From: Pseudomonadota bacterium
GTDB taxonomy: Bacteria; Pseudomonadota; Gammaproteobacteria; Burkholderiales; JABEVD01
Direction: 5' to 3'
Assembly: GCA_021848825.1 (NCBI GenBank)
Contig: JAJZTQ010000006.1
Span: 20,310 to 84,309 of the forward strand
Length of the DNA stretch: 64,000 bases
Both the position numbers and the translations under genes were made by a program. The notes below the pieces were generated by a model. That model was not told the DNA's origin. It did not search any database and was given only the letters and a program-made list of their open reading frames with translations. Below, in pieces: positions 45,149 through 52,141 of the stretch. How positions within the stretch are numbered: the stretch's first letter is position 1; each line of letters begins with the position of its first letter.

Positions 45149-46155
45149 CAGTGGTGGGAAAGCGCACCGCTCAGGAGTTTCGCGGTGATGTCGACAATGG
45201 GGATCACTCTTTCATAGGCCATGCGCTTCGGTCCCACTACGGCCAAAGTGCCGACGACCCGGCCTTCCACGCCGTAGGGGGCGGTGACGATGCTGCATTC
45301 GTCGAGCAGGCCGGATTCGTTTCCGATGAAGATCTGGACGCCCTGCGCGCTGCGGCTTGCATCCAGCAGCTGAAGCAGGGCCGTTTTCTTTTCGAAAAGA
45401 TCGAAAAGCTTCTTCAGGCTGCCGAGATTCATCGAGAGATCCTGAACCTGGATGAGATTGTGCTCGCCGGAAATCACGCATGCCTCTTCGAGATCCGACT
45501 TGGCGGAAGCCTCTATTGCGGCAGACATCAGTTCGCTGACGTTTTGCCTCAGCTGATGAAGCTCATCCTTCACTCTCCTGTGGATTTCGTTCAGCGTGAG
45601 TCCGGTGTAGTTCTGGGTCAGGAAATTCGACGCTTCCGTCAGTTCGGAGGCCGAATAGGCCTTCTCCGTGAAAATGATCCTGTTCTGAACATCTCCATTC
45701 GAAGTGACGATGATCAGAAGAATGCGTTTTTCCGAGAGCTTCAGGAATTCGATGTGGCGAAATGCCATCGCATCTCGCCTCGGAGCGATGACCACGCCAG
45801 CGAAGCTGGTGAGCTCGGACAGGAGGTGGGATGCCGAACTGATGAGCCTTGCCGGGTTGTCGGGAAGCAGATTTTCGCCAAGCTGCTCGATTTCCTGCTG
45901 CTCCAGCGGCTTTACAACCAGCAGGGAATCGACGAAGAAGCGGTAGCCTTTCGCAGTGGGGATCCTTCCTGCAGAAGTATGCGGGCTTTCGACGAAGCCG
46001 AGTCCCTCGAGATCGGCCATGACGTTTCTGATCGAGGCGGAACTCAGCTCCAGTCCGGAATAATGCGAAAGCGCGCGCGAACCCACGGGCTGGCCTTCCT
46101 CGATATATCTCTCGATCAGGGTCTTGAGCAGGATCTGGGCGCGTTCATTGAGCAT
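45148..46155 (-). CDS. hrcA: Heat-inducible transcription repressor HrcA
   Basis: A 335-residue repressor that binds CIRCE operators, usually at groESL. The N-terminal winged helix contains [30 protein letters not shown] and [20 protein letters not shown]; a GAF-like and an insertion domain follow. No CIRCE inverted repeat was found in the grpE or dnaK promoters here, so its targets probably lie elsewhere. Confidence 0.95.
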   Translation of the reverse strand: MLNERAQILLKTLIERYIEEGQPVGSRALSHYSGLELSSASIRNVMADLEGLGFVESPHTSAGRIPTAKGYRFFVDSLLVVKPLEQQEIEQLGENLLPDNPARLISSASHLLSELTSFAGVVIAPRRDAMAFRHIEFLKLSEKRILLIIVTSNGDVQNRIIFTEKAYSASELTEASNFLTQNYTGLTLNEIHRRVKDELHQLRQNVSELMSAAIEASAKSDLEEACVISGEHNLIQVQDLSMNLGSLKKLFDLFEKKTALLQLLDASRSAQGVQIFIGNESGLLDECSIVTAPYGVEGRVVGTLAVVGPKRMAYERVIPIVDITAKLLSGALSHH

Positions 46156-46180
46156 GGATCGATTCTACACGAAAAAGAGC

Positions 46181-46666
46181 TCATGTTCCGCTTCTGAGTA
46201 TGTCTCGCAGTTCCCTGAAAAAAGAGCGGAATTGCCTGGGGGGTTTGCCCGCATGCCTTTCCCTGTTGATGCTGCGGACGAGACTTCTCAGATGGGTGAT
46301 GTCGGCATCAGGATAAGCCCTGGCGAATTCGTCGAAAGCCGCTTCCTCTTCCAGGAGCCTTGTTCGCCACCTTTCGACGAGATGGAGCTCAGCCGCATTT
46401 TCCTTCGATTGCGCGTCCCAGAGGACCAGCTTTTCACTGATTTCTTCGGCGTCGACTTCACGCATCAGCTTGCCGATATACTGCATCTGGCGCCTGATCG
46501 CGCCGAACTGCGTCAGGCGCTTGGCTTCTTGAACAGCATCGAGCAGTTTTTCAGGCAGATCGAGTTCGGCAATGCGTTGCGGGGAAAGCGTCACGAGCTT
46601 CTCCCCTACTTCCTGGAGCGCTAGCATTTCCTTCTTTCGACTCGTTTTGCTTTGTTCTTCCTGCAT
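46181..46666 (-). CDS. darP: Ribosome biogenesis protein DarP (DUF615/YjgA)
   Basis: A 161-residue DUF615 protein, a late 50S assembly factor in E. coli. Features are a basic start (KTSRKKEMLALQEVGEKLV), the helix DAVQEAKRLTQFGAIRRQMQYIGKLMREVD and a C-terminal FDEFARAYPDADITHLRSLVRSIN. It lies between dksA and hrcA on the same strand. Confidence 0.88.
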   Translation of the reverse strand: MQEEQSKTSRKKEMLALQEVGEKLVTLSPQRIAELDLPEKLLDAVQEAKRLTQFGAIRRQMQYIGKLMREVDAEEISEKLVLWDAQSKENAAELHLVERWRTRLLEEEAAFDEFARAYPDADITHLRSLVRSINRERHAGKPPRQFRSFFRELRDILRSGT

Positions 46667-46704
46667 AAGATGAGGGCAAAGCGTGATACCTTGCCTCCTG
46701 GGGA

Positions 46705-47124
46705 TTATTTGGCGATCTGCTTTTCTCTGATCTCGTCGAGCGTCTTGCAGTCTATGCAGAGCGTCGCTGTCGGCCGCACTTCGAGACGGTTGAGCCCGAT
46801 CTCGACGCCGCAGCTTTCGCAGTAGCCATACTCTCCGGAATCGATCTTGGCGATGATTTCGTCGATTTTCTTGATCAGCTTGCGCTCCCGGTCACGGCTC
46901 CTCAATTCGAGCGCCATATCCGACTCCTGGCTGGCGCGATCATTGGGATCGGCGAAAACGGTGGCTTCGTCCTGCATCGTATGGACGGTCCTGTCGATAT
47001 CCTGACCGAGCTCGAGCTTCATGCCCTCCAGAATTTTGCGGAAATGCATGAGCTGCTTGGGGTTCATGTATTCCTCGCCTTCCTCCGGCACGTAAGGAAT
47101 CTTCACTTTTTCTTCGGCCATCAT
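46705..47124 (-). CDS. dksA: RNA polymerase-binding transcription factor DksA
   Basis: A 139-residue DksA that enters the RNA polymerase secondary channel and, with ppGpp, controls rRNA and stress genes. The coiled coil has the acidic tip DPNDRASQESD (the key Asp pair), and the zinc finger has CESCGVEIG and CIDCK cysteines. Two adjacent start codons, 47124 and 47121. Confidence 0.96.
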   Translation of the reverse strand: MMAEEKVKIPYVPEEGEEYMNPKQLMHFRKILEGMKLELGQDIDRTVHTMQDEATVFADPNDRASQESDMALELRSRDRERKLIKKIDEIIAKIDSGEYGYCESCGVEIGLNRLEVRPTATLCIDCKTLDEIREKQIAK

Positions 47125-47238
47125 TCTTTCCTATTCGAGCAAAAACGATTAAATATCACAAGACGGATCATATCACAAGTGGCAGGGCCTTCCGTTCGAA
47201 TTGACCTTTTTCTCGAGGAGGCGTATATTCTCGCCTTC

Positions 47239-47315
47239 CGGGGTGTAGCGTAGCCTGGTAGCGCGCCTGGTTTGGGACCAGGATGTCGGGAGTTCGAATC
47301 TCTCCACCCCGACCA
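47239..47315 (+). tRNA. tRNA-Pro (UGG)
   Basis: The acceptor CGGGGTG pairs with CACCCCG, the anticodon loop TTTGGGA gives TGG, the T-loop is TTCGAAT, and CCA is encoded. It is first of a Pro-Arg-His tRNA cluster. Confidence 0.95.
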
Positions 47316-47334
47316 TGTAGGTCGGCCCGGCTCT

Positions 47335-47411
47335 GTGCCCGTAGCTCAACCGGATAGAGCACCAGCCTTCTAAGCTGGGGGTTACAGGTTCGATTCCTGT
47401 CGGGCACGCCA
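47335..47411 (+). tRNA. tRNA-Arg (UCU)
   Basis: The acceptor GTGCCCG pairs with CGGGCAC, the anticodon loop CTTCTAA gives TCT, the T-loop is TTCGATT, and CCA is encoded. It reads AGA and AGG, codons that look frequent in this genome. Confidence 0.95.
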
Positions 47412-47426
47412 GAAGATTTTCCAGTG

Positions 47427-47502
47427 GTGGCTGTAGCTCAGTTGGTAGAGTCCAGGATTGTGATTCCTGTCGTCGTGGGTTCGAGTCCCATCAGCCACCC
47501 CA
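47427..47502 (+). tRNA. tRNA-His (GUG)
   Basis: The acceptor GTGGCTG pairs with CAGCCAC, the anticodon loop TTGTGAT gives GTG, the T-loop is TTCGAGT, the discriminator is C, and CCA is encoded. A G at 47426 can serve as the extra 5' G(-1) of histidine tRNA. Confidence 0.93.
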
Positions 47503-47508
47503 TCTAAT

Positions 47509-47534
47509 ACATTGAATTACAGATGATTCAATGT
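47509..47534 (+). terminator. Hairpin after the Pro-Arg-His tRNA cluster
   Basis: The arms ACATTGAAT and ATTCAATGT (9 bp) enclose an 8-nt loop. Only a short TTT follows, so this is a weak terminator candidate or a processing hairpin. Confidence 0.4.
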
Positions 47535-47629
47535 TTCATGAACTTTCCGGCTATTTCCTTGAATTGCGTTTTTTGTCCAGAAATGGTCGCGTCCGTCAAG
47601 GCGGTGCAAATTTCAGGACATCTCACGGG

Positions 47630-47770
47630 TGAATCGCCCCGGGTTTCGTGGAGGCTGTTTGGTTTAAGAAACGTTGGCAGTCTCCGCCTTGACTAACTGC
47701 CGGTAGTATTGTGCCTCAGCTTCTTCGGGAGGTGTGTAGCCGATGGGAGTTCTGGGGGAGTTCTGGGGGC
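47630..47770 (-). mobile_element. 3' remnant of an IS3-family insertion sequence
   Basis: On the minus strand, frame 47750 to 47664 encodes TPIGYTPPEEAEAQYYRQL followed by VKAETANVS and a TAA stop. That is the C-terminus of IS3-group OrfB integrase (compare the usual EPIGYxPPAEAEANYYRQ). Past the stop, TGAATCGCCCCGGGTTTC (47630-47647, plus strand) resembles the terminal inverted repeat of that IS type. Upstream of the coding remnant an 11-bp tandem duplication, GGGAGTTCTGG, occurs twice (47745-47766). Everything N-terminal is missing, so this is a dead fragment. The 47535-47629 stretch shows nothing recognisable. Confidence 0.7.
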
Positions 47771-47814
47771 ATAATACTTAATTCGGGATGTGCTTCCGGG
47801 CAAGCGAACGGACG

Positions 47815-47862
47815 GTGCCTGGTCTTGAAATATCAGAAAAGCGATAATTCAAGACCAGGCAC
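47815..47862. repeat. Large palindrome, REP-like
   Basis: GTGCCTGGTCTTGAA (47815-47829) and its exact reverse complement (47848-47862) form a 15-bp stem. After one A/A mismatch a further TATC/GATA pairing leaves an 8-nt loop, for about 20 bp in total. No T-run follows on either strand, so it is not a clear terminator. It lies between the IS3 remnant and the beta-propeller gene. Similar GC-rich palindromes act as REP elements in proteobacteria; copy number here is unknown. Confidence 0.6.
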
Positions 47863-47932
47863 GCCAACCAGGCTTCCCCGAAAATCTTTCTGCCTGAATG
47901 TGGCGCTCAATTGGTGCAGGGATTCGGCTTCT

Positions 47933-48910
47933 TCACTTCATGATCTTGAGCACGGGAATGCCGCCGACGTTTTTCAGCGGGAAATAGACTTCATGCGTCT
48001 TTGGATCGACAGCGACCACATGGGCATTGTCGCCCAGGAAACCTTCCCAGCTTTTCTTCATGCCGTCCGATAAATCGAAAATGGATACGATACCCTGCTC
48101 TCCGGCGACGTAGAGACGGTGCAACCCGGGGTCGAGAGCCAGCACGTCGGGATCCCGCCCGATCGAAAAGGAATGGGCAACGGCCATCGTTTCCATGTTC
48201 AAGGCGAGAAGCCTGTTGTTGTCCTGGCATGCGACGAATGCGAGCCGGTCTGCGGAATCGATCAGCAGCCCATGGGGTCCGGCGCATCCAGGCAGGGGAT
48301 GGCTTGCGATGATCCTGTCGGCTTCTGGATCGATTTCGATCAGTCTGTCCGATGTCTGCGCATTGACGAAGATGTGCCCTGAAGCGGGGTCGTATTGGGA
48401 ATTTCCAACCTCGCTATCGAGCTGGATCGCCGCGATTTTCCGGTTGTCCCGTACATCGATCACGGTTTCCGTCTTGCCATGCTCATCAGAAACATAGAGC
48501 TTCCGCTGGCGGGGTGCGTAGGCCATGCCATCCGGGTAGAAACCTCCAGGGATGCGTGCGACGACCTTCAGGCTTTTTTCGTCGATCGCGACGATTTCGT
48601 TCGTTGCGGTGGCGGAAGCGTAAACCCTTTCCAGGGCAGGTACCGCGAGAACGCCGTGGACATGGCCTATGCCGGGGATATCGGCTGTAACCTTGTCATG
48701 GTCGGTATCGACAACAATGACGGTGCTGTCGCCGAGATGGGCGACGAACAGTCTATGGGTCTCGGGATCCATGCTCGCATAATCGAGGCGCGTGGCTTTT
48801 CCCGGCAAAGGTATTTCCGCCAAATCCGTCAAAGGGATCTTGGCGGCTATAGCTGCGAGCGGTGCAGCAAGCAAAAGGGCGAAGAGCATCGCATCCGGCA
48901 TCTTGATCAT
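47933..48910 (-). CDS. Periplasmic YVTN/NHL-type beta-propeller protein
   Basis: A 325-residue exported protein. I start at ATG 48910 because AGGAG lies 5 bp upstream and the sequence then opens with a Sec signal peptide (MLFALLLAAPLAAIAA). A longer frame to 49006 lacks this layout. The mature part has repeated blades such as THRLFVAHLGDSTVIVVDTD, GHIFVNAQTSDRLIEID and HRLYVAGEQGIVSIFDL, typical of YVTN seven-bladed propellers. No catalytic motif is visible; such proteins bind ligands or partners. Neighbours are an IS relic and a divergent transporter. Confidence 0.8.
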   Translation of the reverse strand: MIKMPDAMLFALLLAAPLAAIAAKIPLTDLAEIPLPGKATRLDYASMDPETHRLFVAHLGDSTVIVVDTDHDKVTADIPGIGHVHGVLAVPALERVYASATATNEIVAIDEKSLKVVARIPGGFYPDGMAYAPRQRKLYVSDEHGKTETVIDVRDNRKIAAIQLDSEVGNSQYDPASGHIFVNAQTSDRLIEIDPEADRIIASHPLPGCAGPHGLLIDSADRLAFVACQDNNRLLALNMETMAVAHSFSIGRDPDVLALDPGLHRLYVAGEQGIVSIFDLSDGMKKSWEGFLGDNAHVVAVDPKTHEVYFPLKNVGGIPVLKIMK

Positions 48911-49104
48911 CGTTTCTCCTGGTACACGAACTGAAAATGCCCTTTCAATGTAGCCGACAAGAATTAGAAAATCATTTCGTTGCGGTTCCGGTTGCGATAT
49001 TTCCACTCATATCGGATATCTCTCATCTGATTCCTGTTCTTTAACCTCGCTGAGTATGGACGTCTGCAATCAATTTTCATATCCTAGCCATTATTACCCG
49101 AGCG

Positions 49105-50166
49105 ATGTGTACTGACATGAACTGGCTGGAAGGGATGCGACAACGGGGCGTGCCTGCGGCGCTGGGCGCGGCTTTGCTTTTTGGTTTGGGAACCCCGCTC
49201 GCCAAGCTGCTGCTCTCCGAAGTGAATCCCTGGTTGCTGGCAGGATTGCTTTATCTGGGTTCCGGACTCGGCTTGAAGCTCTATCGCCTGGTTTCCAGCG
49301 CGCCTGCCGCCCATCTTCCGGAAAATGAACGGATCTGGCTTGCCGGCGCGATTCTGTCAGGCGGCATTATCGGCCCCGTGCTGCTCATGGTCGGCTTGAG
49401 CGGCATGTCTGCCTCGGGTGCCTCGCTTTTGCTCAATGCAGAGAGCGTATTCACTGCCCTTCTGGCCTGGTTCGCCTTCAGGGAGAATTTTGATCGGCGC
49501 ATCGCCCTGGGCATGGCCGCCATCGTTGCAGGCGCAGCGGTTCTGGCCTGGCCGGGAAATGCCCAGTTTTCCGGGTTATGGCCTTCGCTTGCCGTGCTCG
49601 GTGCGTGTTTTGCGTGGGGCGTCGACAACAACCTGACGCGCAAGGTCTCGCTGACCGATGCCAGCTGGGTTGCTTCAACCAAGGGCCTGGTATCCGGTGC
49701 GGTCAACCTGGCGTTGGCATTTTCCATGGGGGCTTCCCTCCCGTCATTGCCCGGTCTCGTTGGCGCAATGACGATAGGCTTCTTCGCCTATGGCGTCAGT
49801 CTGGCGTTATTTGTCGTCGCATTGCGCCACCTCGGTACTGCGCGCACAGGCGCTTATTTTTCCATTGCCCCCTTCTTCGGCGCCTTGGTTGCGGTATTCA
49901 TGGGCGAAGCCGTTACCGTTCCATTGCTTGTCTCCGGCATGCTGATGGCAACAGGGGTCTGGCTGCACCTGACTGAGCGGCATGATCACGAGCATGTTCA
50001 TGAAGCAATGCGGCACGACCACGAACATATTCATGACGAGCACCACCAGCATGAGCATCATCCTCCTGTGCCTCCCGGCACTCGCCACCGCCACTCGCAT
50101 TGGCATGAACCCATGACGCACGCGCATCCGCATTTCCCCGACGTTCATCACCGGCACAATCATTGA
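49105..50166 (+). CDS. DMT (EamA) transporter with histidine-rich C-terminal tail
   Basis: A 353-residue protein with ten predicted helices in two EamA repeats (about 15-135 and 155-290), the drug/metabolite transporter fold. The last about 55 residues, from residue 297, form a soluble tail with about 24 histidines in HDHEH, HEHH and HRHSHWH patterns, likely to bind Ni, Zn, Co or Cu. ATGs at 49105 and 49117 are both possible; neither has a clear RBS. A 194-bp gap separates it from the divergent beta-propeller gene. Substrate unknown; metal export or metal-sensing is inference from the tail. Confidence 0.85.
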   Translation: MCTDMNWLEGMRQRGVPAALGAALLFGLGTPLAKLLLSEVNPWLLAGLLYLGSGLGLKLYRLVSSAPAAHLPENERIWLAGAILSGGIIGPVLLMVGLSGMSASGASLLLNAESVFTALLAWFAFRENFDRRIALGMAAIVAGAAVLAWPGNAQFSGLWPSLAVLGACFAWGVDNNLTRKVSLTDASWVASTKGLVSGAVNLALAFSMGASLPSLPGLVGAMTIGFFAYGVSLALFVVALRHLGTARTGAYFSIAPFFGALVAVFMGEAVTVPLLVSGMLMATGVWLHLTERHDHEHVHEAMRHDHEHIHDEHHQHEHHPPVPPGTRHRHSHWHEPMTHAHPHFPDVHHRHNH

Positions 50167-50284
50167 CCAAGCCCTGCGGACGCAATCGCCACTCGTACCG
50201 ACAGTCTGCGTTCTTGTTATCCGGGAAACGGATGATGGTTGGCAGAGGATTTCAAATCGCTGAATATGCGTTGCGCCCGGCGCA

Positions 50285-50458
50285 TCAACCGAAATAAAGG
50301 GTAGCCACCCCATTATTCCCGATGAAAAGCGCTGCAGGGCAGGGATGTCCGTGTTTGGCCTTTCTGCTGAAGTTGCCGTCATCCATGAGGAGAATGACTG
50401 CCGGGATGAGAAAGGTTGGGACAAGGAATATCCAGTACCACCAATTAGTGTCTCTCAT
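50285..50458 (-). CDS. 57-residue single-pass membrane peptide, unknown
   Basis: An open frame from ATG 50458 to TGA 50285 with a strong Shine-Dalgarno AAGGAGGG 7 bp upstream. The product opens MRDTNWWYWIFLVPTFLIPA, forming one membrane helix (about 6-25), then a charged stretch and FSRKAKHGHPCPAALF with a Cys/His cluster. I know no family. The RBS and membrane pattern argue for a real gene. It is convergent with the His-tailed DMT transporter gene. Confidence 0.6.
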   Translation of the reverse strand: MRDTNWWYWIFLVPTFLIPAVILLMDDGNFSRKAKHGHPCPAALFIGNNGVATLYFG

Positions 50459-50600
50459 GATTTTACCCTCCTTCCAATAACCAACTGGATCGAGTGGTTA
50501 CTGCAGTGTGGGTTATTTGGGAGTGATTATCAATTACGGTTGAGCAACTCGACTTCTTTCAGTGCCCTTCCGGATGCGGCCGTCAGCCTGGCCATTGCGA

Positions 50601-50903
50601 TCATGGGTTCCCGGACGGATCCTGAATTTGCGTTATCGTCGATACTTCCTCGGCCATCCTTTCAAGGATGGCGGATTGCCCCTTCTTTTCCGCATGACCG
50701 AATGCGAGCAGGAGCAGCGTGAGCGGATGGATGCCCAGCACTTCCGAAATGCTCTGGATCTTGTCGAGCGTCGGGCTCTTCAGCCCCCGCTCAAGCGTGC
50801 TGAGATAGGTCCGGCTCGAAACCAGGGAAAAGTCTTCCTGCGTCAACCCCCGCGTTTTTCTCGCTTGTCGCAGCGCCTTGGCAAAAGCCTGCCTGATGTC
50901 CAT
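50601..50903 (-). CDS. XRE-family HTH transcriptional regulator
   Basis: A 100-residue regulator with an N-terminal HTH_3 domain (FAKALRQARKTRGLTQEDFSLVSSRTYLSTLERGLKSPTLDKIQSISEVLGIHP). The rest is a short tail with no ligand domain, so it likely acts as a dimeric DNA-binding switch. An inverted repeat just upstream of its start could be an autoregulatory operator. Targets unknown. Confidence 0.85.
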   Translation of the reverse strand: MDIRQAFAKALRQARKTRGLTQEDFSLVSSRTYLSTLERGLKSPTLDKIQSISEVLGIHPLTLLLLAFGHAEKKGQSAILERMAEEVSTITQIQDPSGNP

Positions 50904-50917
50904 GACTTTTCCTGTGC

Positions 50918-50938
50918 ATGCTTTAATTAAAAAAGCAT
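50918..50938. promoter_or_regulatory. Inverted repeat, candidate operator of the XRE regulator
   Basis: ATGCTTT and AAAGCAT (7-bp arms) enclose AATTAAA, 14 bp upstream of the XRE start. Position and symmetry suit autoregulation; no experimental basis. Confidence 0.4.
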
Positions 50939-51059
50939 AGGCCAGCGCCGCGGAATTTCAAGCCTACCCTGTAATAATTACCGGTTTTCAATGCTTGCCG
51001 CTTGGGGCTACAATCTATGGTGTTCATTTCAAGAAGCCGCATAACAATAAGAGGGGAAG

Positions 51060-52139
51060 ATGGTCGCTGAGATGGCGCTATGTTTGGCGCTCATTGCGAT
51101 GGCTGTGGCGCTTCCAGGAAACCATTTCATCTCAAGGGTTTCCGGCATCTCCGCGTCTTCGATCATCAAGGTGATGGGCACGGCTGCCGATCCGATTTTC
51201 GCGATGGAGAAGATGAAAAAAGCATGGCCTGACGTGATCGTGCTGAATGTCGAGATGCCGCGCAAGGACTGCATCACTTTCCTGAAGAAGGTCATATCGG
51301 AGCGGCCTACACCCGTGGTGATCTGTTCGACGTTGACTGAAAAGGAGGCTGAGACCACCATGCAGACGCTCGCGAGCGGGGCGGTAGGCGTTGCAACCAA
51401 GCCGAAGATCGGGCTCAGGCAGCGCCTTCAGGATGCTTCCGACGATCTGATTCATATGGTCAAGGCGGCCGCCCGTGCCAACGTGAGACGCCTTCATGCC
51501 GCCCCGCCTGCGCAGCCGAAGTTCTCCGCGGACGCCATCCTTCCGCAGTCGAATCATGCCATGGCAAGGACAACGGACATCGTCGTCGCCATAGGCACCT
51601 CGACAGGCGGGACGCAGGCGCTGGAGGCGGTATTGACAGGATTGCCGAGGGTCTGCCCGGGGATCGTGGTGGTGCTGCACATGCCGGAGAAATTCACCGA
51701 GGCCTTCGCAGGGAGGCTCGACGGCATATGTCAGGTGGAAGTGAAGGAAGCGAAGGCCGGAGATCGTGTTCTTCCCGGCACCGTTCTGATCGGCCCGGGC
51801 GGGAGGTACATGCTCTTGAAGAGAAACGGCGCGCAATGCCATGTGGAAATCGTCGACGGCCCCCCAGTATCGAGGCACGGGCCTTCCGTCGACGTGCTTT
51901 TCAGATCCGTCGCCCAGTGTGCGGGAAAGAATGCGCTCGGGATCATCATGACGGGCATAGGGGATGACGGCGCCAACGGGTTGCTGGAAATGCGCCAGGA
52001 AGGCGCCAACACGGTGGCCCAGGACGAAGCGAGCTGCGTCGTCTACGGCATGCCGAAGGAAGCCGTGAAGCGGGGGGGCGTCGGAAAAACGATTCCGCTT
52101 GGCTCGATTGCGAACGAGATCCTGCAATACAGGGGGTAG
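51060..52139 (+). CDS. CheB-type protein-glutamate methylesterase with inactive receiver domain
   Basis: A 359-residue protein. The C-terminal methylesterase (about 170-359) is intact: Ser in [11 protein letters not shown], His in [18 protein letters not shown] and Asp in [12 protein letters not shown], the CheB catalytic triad. The N-terminal receiver is abnormal. The family's VDDS acidic pocket at the start is replaced by the hydrophobic stretch [13 protein letters not shown], and the phospho-acceptor reads [10 protein letters not shown] where CheB has LDVEMP, so Asp is Asn. The rest of the receiver ([28 protein letters not shown]) is still CheB-like. AGAGGGGAAG precedes ATG 51060. Two bases separate it from the next gene. 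No other chemotaxis genes are in the window. Confidence 0.85.
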   Translation: MVAEMALCLALIAMAVALPGNHFISRVSGISASSIIKVMGTAADPIFAMEKMKKAWPDVIVLNVEMPRKDCITFLKKVISERPTPVVICSTLTEKEAETTMQTLASGAVGVATKPKIGLRQRLQDASDDLIHMVKAAARANVRRLHAAPPAQPKFSADAILPQSNHAMARTTDIVVAIGTSTGGTQALEAVLTGLPRVCPGIVVVLHMPEKFTEAFAGRLDGICQVEVKEAKAGDRVLPGTVLIGPGGRYMLLKRNGAQCHVEIVDGPPVSRHGPSVDVLFRSVAQCAGKNALGIIMTGIGDDGANGLLEMRQEGANTVAQDEASCVVYGMPKEAVKRGGVGKTIPLGSIANEILQYRG

Positions 52140-52141
52140 CT

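Noticed and set aside
50518-50545. Possible Fur box upstream of the small membrane gene (TGATTATCAATTA)
   Set aside because: Too few matches to the 19-bp consensus; kept only as an AT-rich stretch.
50345-50722. Plus-strand open frame across the small membrane gene and the XRE gene
   Set aside because: No RBS, and it covers two better-supported minus-strand genes.
51132-52127. Minus-strand open frame opposite the CheB-like gene
   Set aside because: The plus strand has the CheB triad and an RBS; the antisense frame has neither.
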